From positions 930,001-994,000 of the forward strand of contig JADKGC010000001.1 of the NCBI GenBank assembly GCA_016717205.1: a stretch of 64,000 nt of DNA, in the 5' to 3' direction. Under the pieces are notes generated by a model. The model saw only the letters and a list, made by a program, of their open reading frames with translations, had not been told where the DNA came from and did not search any database. Of this stretch, positions 35,621-44,957 are shown piece by piece. The stretch comes from Candidatus Flexifilum breve. GTDB lineage: Bacteria; Chloroflexota; Anaerolineae; Aggregatilineales; Phototrophicaceae. Within the stretch, counting starts at the first letter, position 1; each line of letters opens with the position of its first letter. The position numbers and the translations under genes were made by a program.

Positions 35621-36715
35621 ATGGGTTCCAGTGTCAAACTACATATGACGACCGTCGCGCTGTTGGTCGTCTTTGCCTTAACGGATATTCGTCTTGATGC
35701 GGCTACCCCTCTAATCATGACTTGGACAAAACTTCTTGCTGAGCCCGCCGTTAGCGTAGAATGGAGTCCCAATGGGGAGTCTATCTTCTTCGGCAATTCC
35801 GACATTAATCAAGTCAACTTATTGAATTGGCGGACGAGTGAAGTTATATGGCAAACTCCATTTCCAGAATCAAACCTCGCTCAAGTCCCCCATGATTATT
35901 CCGCTCGCTGGAGCCAAGATGGGAATTGGATCGCTGTTACGAACAATTGGAGCGTTTATGTTATAGACGCTCAAACTGGCAACTACCATCCCCTCAGTAT
36001 AAGTGCTCCCTCTGAGCGTGATCAACCTGCGTATACGATACCTCGCTGGGGAAGCGATTCGATTTCACTGGCTGTTCTAGATACAAACGGATCTATTGAC
36101 ATCGTGAATTCAACTACTGGCGAAATCCTCCAAACCATTTCATTATCTGGAGGCACACGTTATTCCGATTTGTATATCAGCGCTTTTGACTGGAGTCCAG
36201 ATGGGCAGTTCTTGGCTGCCCCTTTTCTGAGACCCTCTATGAATGCAGAGACTATTGGATTCTGGAATAATACAGGGAACCTCGTAGAAGCCTACACGCA
36301 GGAAAGCGTCACTGATCTGAGTCCACCGATGCCATGTCCGAGAGGCGTGAGCAGCTCGGTAGCTGACAATCTGACTTTTCTTGAATGGGCGAATGACAGT
36401 CGAACTTTGGCTGTCGGTTTAACGTATGGACTTGCTGTATGCAAACTTCATGATGATGGAACTATCGACGTTCGAGAACTCCAAAGCTATGGTTCCAGCT
36501 TTCACTGGAGTCCTGATCAGCATTGGCTTGCAGGTGCGATAAATACTGCTACGAGTGTATGGATAGCGGATACCGGGAATAATTACGAGACCGTTTCCGT
36601 ACAACCTCCCAACGGATCAGCAGTAAATTCTTTCGCGTGGAGTCCAGATAGTCAGCATCTAGCACTTGGTACTCGTCGCGAACTTTGGATTGGAACTCTT
36701 GAATTACCCCAATGA
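35621..36715 (+). CDS. Secreted WD40-like beta-propeller protein, short form
   Basis: A 364-residue exported protein. ATG 35621 follows AAGAGG by 4 bases. The N-terminus has a hydrophobic export signal (VKLHMTTVALLVVFALTDI). About six to seven degenerate blades follow, seen as VSVEWSPNGESIFFGN, ARWSQDGNWIAVTNN, FDWSPDGQFLAAPF, LEWANDSRTLAVGLT and FAWSPDSQHLALGTR. It is related in style to the longer protein at 7072-9129 but only one propeller long. It is AT-rich compared with core genes. No enzyme domain is seen. It is preceded by the shared promoter-like box. Confidence 0.8.
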   Translation: MGSSVKLHMTTVALLVVFALTDIRLDAATPLIMTWTKLLAEPAVSVEWSPNGESIFFGNSDINQVNLLNWRTSEVIWQTPFPESNLAQVPHDYSARWSQDGNWIAVTNNWSVYVIDAQTGNYHPLSISAPSERDQPAYTIPRWGSDSISLAVLDTNGSIDIVNSTTGEILQTISLSGGTRYSDLYISAFDWSPDGQFLAAPFLRPSMNAETIGFWNNTGNLVEAYTQESVTDLSPPMPCPRGVSSSVADNLTFLEWANDSRTLAVGLTYGLAVCKLHDDGTIDVRELQSYGSSFHWSPDQHWLAGAINTATSVWIADTGNNYETVSVQPPNGSAVNSFAWSPDSQHLALGTRRELWIGTLELPQ

Positions 36716-36826
36716 GCGGAAAATTTCGTAGACTGCAACATTCCTTCGTTGGCGATGATTCTCGATTGATTTTCTTGGCTCTGTGTCCCGCACGTTTGAC
36801 TTAGGAACGCTCAGAAAGTCTGAACC

Positions 36827-37306
36827 GTGACGATCACACTCTCGGAAGTGAATGCGAATAACTGGCGGGAAGCCCTTCAGTTGGCGGTGCATCCGGAGCA
36901 GATGCGCTTTGTGGCCGAGTACGCGCCTATCGTCGCCGGAGCGTTGGCCAAAGCCTACATCCGTCCCTACGACCTGATCTGGCTGCCGTATGCGATTTAC
37001 GCGGATGCGCAGCTCATCGGCTTCTTGGAACTCGCGTGCAACCCCGCCACCAAGAATCGCTACTGGTTATATCACTTCTTCATCGACCAGCGGCACCAAG
37101 GTCACGGTTACGGGAAGCAGGCGTTACAGGCGTTTATCCAGTTGGTGCAGGACGGCTACCCACTCTGCCGGGAGATTCGGTTGTCTGTGCATCCTGAGAA
37201 TGTGACGGCGGTCCGGTTGTACAGTCAGTTTGGTTTTCAGCCGACCGGGGAAGTCTACGACAACGGCGAACTCGTGTATGCGCTGCGATTTTCGACGCAG
37301 TCGTGA
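36827..37306 (+). CDS. GNAT-family N-acetyltransferase
   Basis: A 159-residue acetyltransferase. The acetyl-CoA pyrophosphate loop is DQRHQGHGYGKQALQ (about 87-101), preceded by YWLYHFFI (strand 4) and followed by the helix and SVHPENVTAVRLYSQFGFQPTGE, the usual C-terminal GNAT pattern. The overall form is closest to spermidine/diamine or ribosomal-alanine acetyltransferase-like GNATs. The start is a GTG at 36827. Substrate cannot be told from sequence. The gene stands alone. Confidence 0.87.
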   Translation: MTITLSEVNANNWREALQLAVHPEQMRFVAEYAPIVAGALAKAYIRPYDLIWLPYAIYADAQLIGFLELACNPATKNRYWLYHFFIDQRHQGHGYGKQALQAFIQLVQDGYPLCREIRLSVHPENVTAVRLYSQFGFQPTGEVYDNGELVYALRFSTQS

Positions 37307-37348
37307 GGATGTTTAGGAAGGTTTCTCAGGGTATTGGCACACCCATGC

Positions 37349-37443
37349 GGACGCGATAAATCGCGTCCCTACGAAAACAGTGTCGCCTTGCGGAATCTGC
37401 TGTCTCCCCTCCCTGAATTCGGGGAGGGGCCGGGGGTGGGGTC
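37349..37443. repeat. Paired palindromic repeats downstream of the GNAT gene
   Basis: First GGACGCGAT, AA, ATCGCGTCC followed by CTACG (37349-37373). Then a 47-base segment, 37397-37443, with CCCCTCCC and GGGAGGGG-type arms around GAATTC. The 47 bases are repeated exactly at 38051-38097 on the other side of the next gene. Confidence 0.9.
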
Positions 37444-37483
37444 GGAAAGCTGACCTTTTTCAACCCGCATACATGAGCCAGCG

Positions 37484-37939
37484 TCACCCCGGCGGCTCGA
37501 GATGACCGGAGAGGTACGGCATCCCATAGCCGACCACCAGATGCCCCGCCTCGGCGAGCGCCTTGCCCAGTTCGGTCACGTTCTGGTACGTCCACCAGTA
37601 GTCCGGCGACGGCAAAATCGCCACACCAAAATCGGCGACGACCAATTCGGAGAGCGTTTTGCGCACGTAGCGCGGGTGAGCGCTCGGCAGCGCGGCGTTC
37701 GGTTGGTCAGAGCGCACCAGCGACACGCGGAAGCGCGACGGCGCGCCCTCGGCATACGCCAGCACCTGATACTCGATGAAGCCGTACAGCCCATCGTCGA
37801 ACGGCTTGCTAAAGCGGAACTGTCCGCCCGCCCACTGCACCGGGCGGTCGTCGAGCTGGTAGCCCGCCGCCGCGAACGCCTGCTCCACCACCGTGAGCAG
37901 CATCAGCTTGAAGTACTGCTGGGGAGATTGGTGTGTCAT
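37484..37939 (-). CDS. Hypothetical protein flanked by direct repeats
   Basis: A 151-residue soluble protein with an N-terminal helical part (YFKLMLLTVVEQAFAAAGYQ) and a beta-rich middle (GLYGFIEYQVLAYAEGAP, FRVSLVRSD). It ends with a segment rich in aromatic residues (SPDYWWTYQNVTELGKALAE). No family is recognised. It lacks a signal peptide. It is enclosed by exact 47-base direct repeats (37397-37443 and 38051-38097) and by GGACGCGAT-type palindromes on each side. ATG 37939 is taken; an upstream in-frame start at 37966 is possible but has no better ribosome site. Confidence 0.62.
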   Translation of the reverse strand: MTHQSPQQYFKLMLLTVVEQAFAAAGYQLDDRPVQWAGGQFRFSKPFDDGLYGFIEYQVLAYAEGAPSRFRVSLVRSDQPNAALPSAHPRYVRKTLSELVVADFGVAILPSPDYWWTYQNVTELGKALAEAGHLVVGYGMPYLSGHLEPPG

Positions 37940-38016
37940 AGCCTCATCCCAAAGACCAAGATTCAACGCAAAGGCGCGAAGTCGCCAAGGAAAGTTCTCG
38001 AAGGTAACGGAAATCA

Positions 38017-38126
38017 GGACGAGGCATGCCTCGTCCCTACACGAACGTCCCTGCTGTCTCCCCTCCCTGAATTCGGGGAGGGGCCGGGGGTGGGGTCAGA
38101 AGCAGCGGACGCGATTTATCGCGTCC
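38017..38126. repeat. Three repeats between the orphan and YyaL-like genes
   Basis: GGACGAGGC/GCCTCGTCC around AT (38017-38036), then the 47-base GC-rich unit (38051-38097), then GGACGCGAT/ATCGCGTCC around TT (38107-38126). Both palindromes are followed by CCTAC. The arms differ between copies, but each copy remains self-complementary. Confidence 0.9.
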
Positions 38127-38179
38127 CTACACCGATCACACATTGCGCCTTTCCGTCTTGGCGTCTTTGCGTTGAGTCT

Positions 38180-40210
38180 TTAAAGCTCTTTCTCTAACGC
38201 TTCCACCGTCGTCACAGGCAGTTTGCACGCGAATTGGCGGCACACGTACGCCGTCGGCAGGCCGTCGCGCATGCTGCGATAGTTCAGCAGCGGAATCGAC
38301 GCCTCGCCTTCCACATCGGTGGGGAAGAGCGCGACCACGGCGTTCGGGCGGTAGAGTTTCTGCACCGCGTCGAGCATCGGTTTCGCCTCGTCCGGTTCGC
38401 CGATGATGGCGATCTCGTCAATGCCCATGACGATCAGTTCGACCGCGCTCAACGCCTCGCCGAACGCCTGCGGGTATTCGCGCAACGCCGCCGAGAGGAT
38501 GCTCAACGCCTTGCGCGCCGCCTCGTCGTAGTCGGCATTGGCGGTGTAGGCGACCAAGCGCAGCAGATCGCGCGCGAACATCGAACTGCCAGCGGGAATC
38601 GCGTTGTCCTGCATAGCGCGCGGGCGCGTGATCAGCGTTTCGTGGTCATCGCTCGTATCGAAGAAGCCGCCATCATCGGCGCGGAAGTGCGTCAGGGCGG
38701 CGGTCGCCAGAGCCTGCGCCAGCGTGAACCATTCCTCGTCAAACGTCGTCTGGTACAGTTCGATCAGCGCGTCGATGAAGTTGGCGTAGTCTTCAAGGTA
38801 GCCGTTGCCCTTCGCGATGCCGTGATTGTACGTGCGCAGCAAGCGATCGCCGTTGGTCACCATGTGATCGCGCAGGAAGGTCGCGTTGCGTTCGGCGGCG
38901 ACGCGGTAATCCGCTCGATCTAGCACGCGCGCCGCTTCGCTCAGGCTGGCGAGCATCAGCCCGTTCCACGCTGTGAGGATTTTGTCGTCGAGACCGGGAT
39001 GCACGCGCTGCGTCCGCGCCGCGAACAGCTTATCCTTGATGAGCGCCAACTTGGCGCGCAGCTCATCGACGGATAAGCCGAGCCGTTCCGCCGCGACCGC
39101 CTCGTCGTTGGGCACAAACAGAATGTTGTGGCCTTCAAAGTTACCGCGCGCCGACACGCCCCAGTATTCGACCGCGATCCGCGCATCATCGCCGAGCAGC
39201 TCATCCAGTTCGGCTTTGCTCCACACGAAGAACTTGCCCTCTTCGCCTTCGCTGTCGGCGTCGGTCGCGCTGTAGAAGCCGCCATCGGCGGAGGTCATCT
39301 CGCGCAGCACATAATCGTAGATTTCTTCGGCAATCGTCCGGTAGAACGCCTCCCCGGTGATCTGGTAGGCGTGCAGGTAGACACGGCTCAACTGCGCGTT
39401 GTCGTAGAGCATCTTCTCGAAGTGCGGCACCAGCCAGATCGCGTCCACGCTGTAGCGGTGAAAACCGCCGCCCAGTTGATCGTACATGCCGCCGCGCGCC
39501 ATCTTCTGGAGCGTGAATGTCACCATGTCGAGCAGGTCGGCGCTGCCCGTGCGCTGATATTCGCGCAGCAGGAATTCGAGATTCATAGGCTGCGGGAACT
39601 TCGGCGCGCCGCCGAAGCCGCCATACTGCTTATCATACGCCGCCGTCAGCTTGCTCGCTGCCGCCGTGAGCAGATCGGCATTGAGGTCGTCGGGCGTGCC
39701 GCCAATCGCCAGCTTTTCGCGCTGGAGGGACCCGGACAGCTCGTTCGCCATCTTTTCGAGCTGCGGGCGGCGGTTACGGTAGGCATCGATCACGCCTTCC
39801 AGCACCTGCTGAAACGACGGCATGCCGTAGCGTGCTTCCCGTGGGAAATACGTGCCGCCGTAGAACGGTTTGCCCTCCGGCGTGAGGAAGACGGTCATCG
39901 GCCAACCGCCGTGCCCGGTCATCATCTGCACAGCCTGCATGTAGATCTCGTCCACATCCGGGCGTTCTTCGCGGTCAACTTTGATGTTCACGAACAGGTC
40001 GTTCATGATCGCTGCGGTCGCCTCGTCTTCGAAGCTCTCGTGCGCCATGACGTGACACCAGTGACACGCGCTGTAGCCGACGCTCAACAGCACCGGTTTG
40101 TCTTCTGCTTTCGCTTTCGTAAACGCCTCGTCACCCCACGGATACCAATCGACCGGGTTGTCGGCGTGCTGCTGCAAATACGGACTCGTCTCGTGCGCCA
40201 GTCTATTCAT
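38180..40210 (-). CDS. Thioredoxin-domain protein of the YyaL/SSP411 family
   Basis: A 676-residue cytoplasmic protein. The N-terminal DUF255 thioredoxin-like domain begins MNRLAHETSPYLQQHADNPV and has a redox pair in SACHWCHVM (C49, C52), followed by VDREERPDVDEIYM and GHGGWPMTVFLTPEG. The remaining 450 residues are an (alpha/alpha)6 barrel like N-acylglucosamine 2-epimerases (FDMLYDNAQLSRVYLHAYQ-type region). Length fits the family. ATG 40210 is the conserved start. The biochemical role is not established in bacteria. It is followed by orphan-gene and repeat regions and is probably transcribed alone. Confidence 0.92.
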   Translation of the reverse strand: MNRLAHETSPYLQQHADNPVDWYPWGDEAFTKAKAEDKPVLLSVGYSACHWCHVMAHESFEDEATAAIMNDLFVNIKVDREERPDVDEIYMQAVQMMTGHGGWPMTVFLTPEGKPFYGGTYFPREARYGMPSFQQVLEGVIDAYRNRRPQLEKMANELSGSLQREKLAIGGTPDDLNADLLTAAASKLTAAYDKQYGGFGGAPKFPQPMNLEFLLREYQRTGSADLLDMVTFTLQKMARGGMYDQLGGGFHRYSVDAIWLVPHFEKMLYDNAQLSRVYLHAYQITGEAFYRTIAEEIYDYVLREMTSADGGFYSATDADSEGEEGKFFVWSKAELDELLGDDARIAVEYWGVSARGNFEGHNILFVPNDEAVAAERLGLSVDELRAKLALIKDKLFAARTQRVHPGLDDKILTAWNGLMLASLSEAARVLDRADYRVAAERNATFLRDHMVTNGDRLLRTYNHGIAKGNGYLEDYANFIDALIELYQTTFDEEWFTLAQALATAALTHFRADDGGFFDTSDDHETLITRPRAMQDNAIPAGSSMFARDLLRLVAYTANADYDEAARKALSILSAALREYPQAFGEALSAVELIVMGIDEIAIIGEPDEAKPMLDAVQKLYRPNAVVALFPTDVEGEASIPLLNYRSMRDGLPTAYVCRQFACKLPVTTVEALEKEL

Positions 40211-40342
40211 ACGACTACTCCACCACCTCACCAGAATGCCAGTAAACCACAGAGCGCATGGAGATTATAGTGGGAATTCGGGGAATTGCGGATGAGCGTC
40301 AGCCACATCGGCTGGGGCAGTTTAGGCAGAGAGCGGGATTTG

Positions 40343-40586
40343 TAGGGACGCCATACAGAGGGTCCGTCCCTAAAAAAATCAGACCGACCCCCAGGCCCTC
40401 ACCAGGGAGGGGAGCAAGCAGCGTTTGCCAAGCCGAATGCATCTTCGTAGGGACGCGCTTCTGCGCGTCCGCGGTCAGCGGACGGCCAGAAGTCCGTCCC
40501 TACAATCTGTTCACTAAGGGAAATCTGTTTGATTTTGTCCCTCTCTACGGAGAGGGACGGCTTGCGGAGCAAGCAGGGTGAGGTTT
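40343..40586. repeat. Repeat-packed intergenic region
   Basis: The 382 bases between the YyaL-like and hypothetical genes hold at least four repeat units: GGGACG/CGTCCC near 40346-40370, GC-rich CCAGGGAGGGGAGCAAGCAG near 40397, GTAGGGACGCG/CGCGTCC at 40447-40470 with a second CGGACGG/CCGTCC hairpin to 40499, and GTCCCTCTC/GAGAGGGAC with GCTTGCGGAGCAAGC near 40535-40576. The last unit is close to 54011-54053. No gene is seen. Confidence 0.8.
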
Positions 40587-40592
40587 AGCGCG

Positions 40593-41249
40593 TTACCACG
40601 GCTGCGCGGACGGCGTACCATCAGTCGAAGCGGCATCGAGCTTCCAGAAGCCGTGCAGCCAGTCGAGCAGCTTGTGCGTGACCTCGTGGGTCAGGCGCAC
40701 GCCCGCTTCGACATGGTGCGGCGAGAAGGCGAACAGGTTGGTGAAGTTCTTGAACGACACGCCGATCAGGTAATCGCTGCCCCAGCGCGTTTGATCCCAC
40801 AGAAAGGCAATTTCGCCGCGCTCGGTGCGCATCTCGTACAGCCACTGGGCGCGATCTTTGTCTTGCAATCCAGCGAGGCTGAAGCGCAGCGCGAGCATTG
40901 AACTCAGCGTGTAAGTGAAGCAGACCGCCTTTGAGTTCCCGTCCACGTCGACGGTCAGCGAGGCCGCGCCGTCCTGCGTGGAGATGGTGGCACTGTACAG
41001 CTTCATGCGGTCACCCAGCGTGCGGAAGTGGATCAGCGACATGACGGGCATGTGCGGAAAACGCGCGACCAGTTCTTTGTTCACGTCCGTCTCGGCGCGA
41101 TAGTACAGTTCGAGCAGCCAGGGCAGCGGCTTCGCATCGGGCGGCAGCGACTCTATCGGCACTTCAAGGCGCGGACGTTCGCGGCTGGCGCTCCGCGCAG
41201 GGATGGTACGGTCATCGGACATCGGGCGGTGATCGTCATGCGTCGTCAT
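40593..41249 (-). CDS. Conserved-looking hypothetical protein
   Basis: A 218-residue soluble protein. The first 35 residues are charged and probably disordered (HDDHRPMSDDRTIPARSASR). The remainder is rich in aromatic residues with beta-type alternation (LPWLLELYYRAETDVNKE, LKLYSATISTQDG-type region, FTYTLSSMLALRFSLAGL, WLYEMRTERGEIAFLWDQ). It ends in a helical part with two His (HEVTHKLLDWLHGFW). No family is recognised. AAGGATG lies 6 bases before the ATG. It is divergent from xylB, separated by 113 bases. Codon use matches neighbouring core genes. Confidence 0.62.
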   Translation of the reverse strand: MTTHDDHRPMSDDRTIPARSASRERPRLEVPIESLPPDAKPLPWLLELYYRAETDVNKELVARFPHMPVMSLIHFRTLGDRMKLYSATISTQDGAASLTVDVDGNSKAVCFTYTLSSMLALRFSLAGLQDKDRAQWLYEMRTERGEIAFLWDQTRWGSDYLIGVSFKNFTNLFAFSPHHVEAGVRLTHEVTHKLLDWLHGFWKLDAASTDGTPSAQPW

Positions 41250-41362
41250 GATTACATCCTTAACTTCCTACACTACTGATTATAGACGAATTGCTATAGC
41301 AATCCACCCAACCTAGTAGATAGAATCCGTCACAAATATCCTGTCACCTTGGAGAAGCTGTT

Positions 41363-42847
41363 ATGGCTTACTTGCTCGGCTTAGATATCAGTACCACGGG
41401 CGCGAAAGCCCTCATCATCGACGAACGCGGTGCGGTCGTCGCCTCTCACACCTCTCCCCAACCGATCAGCACCCCGAAGCCGCTGTGGAGCGAACAGAAT
41501 CCGTCTGATTGGTGGGACGGGATCGTCGCCTCGATCCGTGCGGCGCTCAGCGCGAGCGGCATCAGCGGCGACGCGATCCGCGCCATCGGCTTGACCGGGC
41601 AGATGCATGGCCTCGTCCTGATGGATGCGGCGGGCAGCGTGCTCCGTCCGTCCATTCTGTGGAATGACCAGCGCACACAGGCGCAGTGCGACGAAATCAC
41701 GCAGCGCGTGGGCGGAGAACGCCTGATTCAGCTCACGGGCAACCGCGCGCTGACCGGCTTCACCGCCCCGAAGATCGTGTGGGTGCGCGAGAACGAGCCC
41801 GAAGTCTATGCGCGTGGCGCGCACATGCTGCTGCCCAAAGACTACATCCGCTACAAGCTGACGGGCGAGTATGTGATGGACATCTCGGAAGCGTCCGGCA
41901 CGCTGCTGCTCGACGTGGCCAACCGCCGTTGGTCGAGCGATGTGCTCGACGCGCTGGAGATCCCCGCCGCGTGGATGCCCAAGCTGTGCGAAGGCTCGGA
42001 AGTCTCCGGCGTGATCAGCGCGGAAGCGGCGGCGCTCACCGGCTTGAAGGCGGGCACGCCCGTCGTCGGCGGTGGCGGCGATCAGGCGGCGGGCGCGGTC
42101 GGCGTCGGCGCGGTTGATCCGGGCGTCGTCTCGCTGGTCGTCGGCACGTCAGGCGTGGTGTTCGCGCCGCTCAGCCAGTACAGCTATGAGCCGGAAGGCC
42201 GTCTGCACGCCTTCGGGCACGCCGTACCGGGACGCTGGCACTTCATGGGCGTCACGTTGAGCGCGGCGGGCAGCTTACAGTGGTATCACGACACGCTCGG
42301 GCATGGCCAGTCATTTGATGAACTGCTCGCTCCGGCGGCAGACGTTCCGGCAGGCAGCGATGGCTTGATCTTCCTGCCGTACCTGAGCGGCGAACGCACC
42401 CCGCATCCGGATCCGCTGGCGCGCGGCGCGTTTATCGGCTTGACGACGCGGCACACACAGGCGCACATGACGCGCGCCGTGCTCGAAGGCGTGGCCTTCA
42501 GCCTCAAGGACTGCTTCAATCTGATGGCGAATGCGAATTTGCCCGCGAATCTCGAAATTCGCGCGAGTGGCGGCGGGGCAAAGAGTCGCCTGTGGAAACA
42601 GATCATCGCCGACGTGCTCAACGCGACGCTCATGACGACCAACTCGACCGAGGGCGCGGCCTATGGCGCGGCGCTGCTGGCGGCGGTCGGCGCGGGCGTG
42701 TTCCCGGATGTGAAATCGGCCACCAGCGCGGCGATCAAGACAAGCGATGCCGTCACACCGAGCGCCAACGTCGCGGCGTACGCGGCGGCATACCCCAATT
42801 ACAGGGCGCTTTATCCCGCCTTGAAGGATATATTTACGCGGCTCTAA
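41363..42847 (+). CDS. xylB: Xylulokinase (FGGY family)
   Basis: Phosphorylates D-xylulose to xylulose-5-phosphate for the pentose phosphate pathway. The 494-residue length is typical. N-terminal phosphate-binding GLDISTTGAKALIID (residues 6-20), substrate region LTGQMHGLVLMD and SILWNDQRT, and catalytic Asp in VVGGGGDQAAGAVG (D240). The ATP-binding domain has LVVGTSGVVF and RASGGGAKSRLWKQI. GGAG lies 8 bases before the ATG. No xylose isomerase or transporter gene is adjacent, so a related FGGY sugar substrate cannot be ruled out. Confidence 0.9.
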   Translation: MAYLLGLDISTTGAKALIIDERGAVVASHTSPQPISTPKPLWSEQNPSDWWDGIVASIRAALSASGISGDAIRAIGLTGQMHGLVLMDAAGSVLRPSILWNDQRTQAQCDEITQRVGGERLIQLTGNRALTGFTAPKIVWVRENEPEVYARGAHMLLPKDYIRYKLTGEYVMDISEASGTLLLDVANRRWSSDVLDALEIPAAWMPKLCEGSEVSGVISAEAAALTGLKAGTPVVGGGGDQAAGAVGVGAVDPGVVSLVVGTSGVVFAPLSQYSYEPEGRLHAFGHAVPGRWHFMGVTLSAAGSLQWYHDTLGHGQSFDELLAPAADVPAGSDGLIFLPYLSGERTPHPDPLARGAFIGLTTRHTQAHMTRAVLEGVAFSLKDCFNLMANANLPANLEIRASGGGAKSRLWKQIIADVLNATLMTTNSTEGAAYGAALLAAVGAGVFPDVKSATSAAIKTSDAVTPSANVAAYAAAYPNYRALYPALKDIFTRL

Positions 42848-42891
42848 TAGTTGGGGAGTAGCATCACCCGTATGACGTGAAAGGACGTGTG

Positions 42892-44955
42892 ATGTTTTTA
42901 CCCCCTAATCGTGAGAATCCCTCCGAGGGGAAACCGGGCGGACAGCCACCGAACCGCCCCAACTTCCCCTCGCCCAACTGGATCTGGTTGGTTTTCGTCG
43001 GGCTGCTGCTGTTCTGGGCGATCTTCCGCGTGCCGGATATGATGAACGTGGGCACCGAGCAGCCCATTGATTTGCCCTACTCCACCTTCTACGAACAAGT
43101 GAGCGATGGCAACGTCGCTGAAGTCGTGATTCAGGAAACGACGATTCGCGGACGCTTTGACACGGCGGTGACCTTCCCCGCAGACGGTTCGCCCCTCCTC
43201 GAAGACGGCCTGACGCAGCGGACGAGTTCCACATTCAACACGACGCTGCCGCCCGTCAACGATCCGCAGTTGATCGAGACGCTGCGTGCCAACAATGTGC
43301 TGATTGTCGGACAAATCTCCGAGCCGAACCCGATTCTGCTGCTGCTGTGGAACTTCCTGCCTGTGCTGCTGATCATCGGCTTCTTCATCTGGCAGGCGCG
43401 GCGCGCGCAGCGCCAGATGGGCGGCGTGTTCGGCTTCGGGCAGACCAAAGCCCGCCAGTATGACGCGGAAAAGCCCGCCATCACGTTCGTCGATGTTGCT
43501 GGGCAGGAAGCCGCGAAAAGCGAACTGGTCGAAATCGTCGACTTTTTGAAAGAGCCGGATAAATACATCGCGCTCGGGGCGCGGATTCCGCGCGGCGTGC
43601 TGCTCGTGGGCCCGCCCGGCACGGGCAAGACGCTGCTAGCGCGCGCGGTCGCGGGTGAAGCGGGCGTAGCCTTCTTCAGCATCGCCGCCTCCGAGTTTGT
43701 CGAAATGTTCGTCGGCGTGGGCGCGTCCCGCGTGCGCGACCTATTCAACAAGGCGAAAGCCGCCGCGCCGAGCATCGTCTTCATCGACGAAATCGACGCC
43801 GTGGGTCGCCAACGTGGCGCAGGTCTGGGCGGCGGCAACGACGAGCGCGAGCAGACGCTCAACCAGATGCTCGCCGAAATGGACGGCTTCGACCGCACCG
43901 AGAGCGTGATCGTCATGGCGGCGACCAACCGCCCCGACGTGCTCGATCCCGCGCTGCTGCGCCCCGGTCGCTTTGACCGGCAGGTGACGGTCGCGCTGCC
44001 CGACCGCAAAGGCCGCGAAGACATTCTGCGTGTGCACGTGCGTGGCAAGCCGCTGGAAAACAACGTTGATGTGACCGGGCTGTCGAAAGCCACCATCGGC
44101 TTTAGCGGCGCGGACATTGCCAACCTTGCCAACGAAGCCGCGCTGACCGCCGCGCGCAAGAATCGCCGCCGCATTACGCAAAACGACTTCCTCGAAGCGT
44201 TTGACCGCATCGTGCTCGGCACGGCGAGTCCGCCGCTGGCGAATGAGGAAGAACGGCGCATCGTCGCTTATCACGAGGGCGGGCACGCGCTGGTCGCAAC
44301 GCTCATCCCCAACACCGATCCGATCTTCAAGGTGACAATTGTCCCGCGCGGGCAAGCGCTCGGCGTGGCCTACCAGATGCCGGAAGACGACCGCCGCAAC
44401 CACTCGCGCAACTACATTCTGGCGCGCATGAAAGTCGCGCTGGGCGGGCGCGCCGCCGAAGAAATCGTGTTCGGCGATGTGACGACGGGCGCGGCCAGCG
44501 ATCTCAAGCAGGTAACCTCGATGGCGCGGCGCATGGTGGCGCAGTTTGGCATGAGCGACCGCCTCGGCCAAATCAACTATGGTGAAGACGAACGCCAGCC
44601 GTTCCTCGGCTATTCGCTCTCGCAGGGACGCGCCTACAGCGAAGAAACTGCCGCCAAGATTGACGAGGAAGTGCATCGCATCATTGAAGAGGCGTATGCC
44701 GAGACCAAGACGCTGCTTGAGGAAAACCGCGACAAGCTGGAAGCGCTGGCGCATGAACTGATGAGCAGCGAAGTCGTTGACCGGGCGCGCCTGCTCGAAA
44801 TTGCCGGCCCGGCGGCGGTCCCCGCCGAGGTCGAACCGCCCGCAGTCGTCGCCCCAACCAATCATTCGAATAAAGATTGGCCTCACCCCAAGATCCTGAC
44901 GGTCCTTTGCCCCTCTCCCGTGGGAGAGGGGCGGTTAAGCAGTGAAACGGGGTGA
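42892..44955 (+). CDS. ftsH: ATP-dependent zinc metalloprotease FtsH
   Basis: A membrane-anchored AAA+ protease of 687 residues. Two membrane segments (about 27-45 and 155-175) bracket an outside domain. The AAA module has Walker A GPPGTGKTLLA (about 239-249), Walker B IVFIDEIDAVG and SRH region ATNRPDVLDPALLRPGRFDR. The zinc site is HEGGH (H461-H465; most homologues have HEAGH). ATG 42892 is chosen because AAAGGA lies 6 bases upstream. The C-terminal 28 or so residues (HPKILTVLCPSPVGEGRLSS and flanks) are encoded by an intergenic repeat at 44879-44957, so the natural end was probably earlier. Confidence 0.95.
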   Translation: MFLPPNRENPSEGKPGGQPPNRPNFPSPNWIWLVFVGLLLFWAIFRVPDMMNVGTEQPIDLPYSTFYEQVSDGNVAEVVIQETTIRGRFDTAVTFPADGSPLLEDGLTQRTSSTFNTTLPPVNDPQLIETLRANNVLIVGQISEPNPILLLLWNFLPVLLIIGFFIWQARRAQRQMGGVFGFGQTKARQYDAEKPAITFVDVAGQEAAKSELVEIVDFLKEPDKYIALGARIPRGVLLVGPPGTGKTLLARAVAGEAGVAFFSIAASEFVEMFVGVGASRVRDLFNKAKAAAPSIVFIDEIDAVGRQRGAGLGGGNDEREQTLNQMLAEMDGFDRTESVIVMAATNRPDVLDPALLRPGRFDRQVTVALPDRKGREDILRVHVRGKPLENNVDVTGLSKATIGFSGADIANLANEAALTAARKNRRRITQNDFLEAFDRIVLGTASPPLANEEERRIVAYHEGGHALVATLIPNTDPIFKVTIVPRGQALGVAYQMPEDDRRNHSRNYILARMKVALGGRAAEEIVFGDVTTGAASDLKQVTSMARRMVAQFGMSDRLGQINYGEDERQPFLGYSLSQGRAYSEETAAKIDEEVHRIIEEAYAETKTLLEENRDKLEALAHELMSSEVVDRARLLEIAGPAAVPAEVEPPAVVAPTNHSNKDWPHPKILTVLCPSPVGEGRLSSETG

Positions 44956-44957
44956 GG
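44879..44957. repeat. GC-rich repeat encoding the FtsH C-terminus
   Basis: Outer arms CCTCACCCC and GGGGTGAGG, inner arms CCCCTCTCCC and GGGAGAGGGG. It is the same family as 53973-54053 and 55787-55885. It supplies the last codons of ftsH and lies directly beside the stop of the convergent monooxygenase gene. Confidence 0.88.

Noticed and set aside
37349..38126. CRISPR array
   Set aside because: Repeats are few, palindromic and irregularly spaced, they surround a gene and no cas genes are present.
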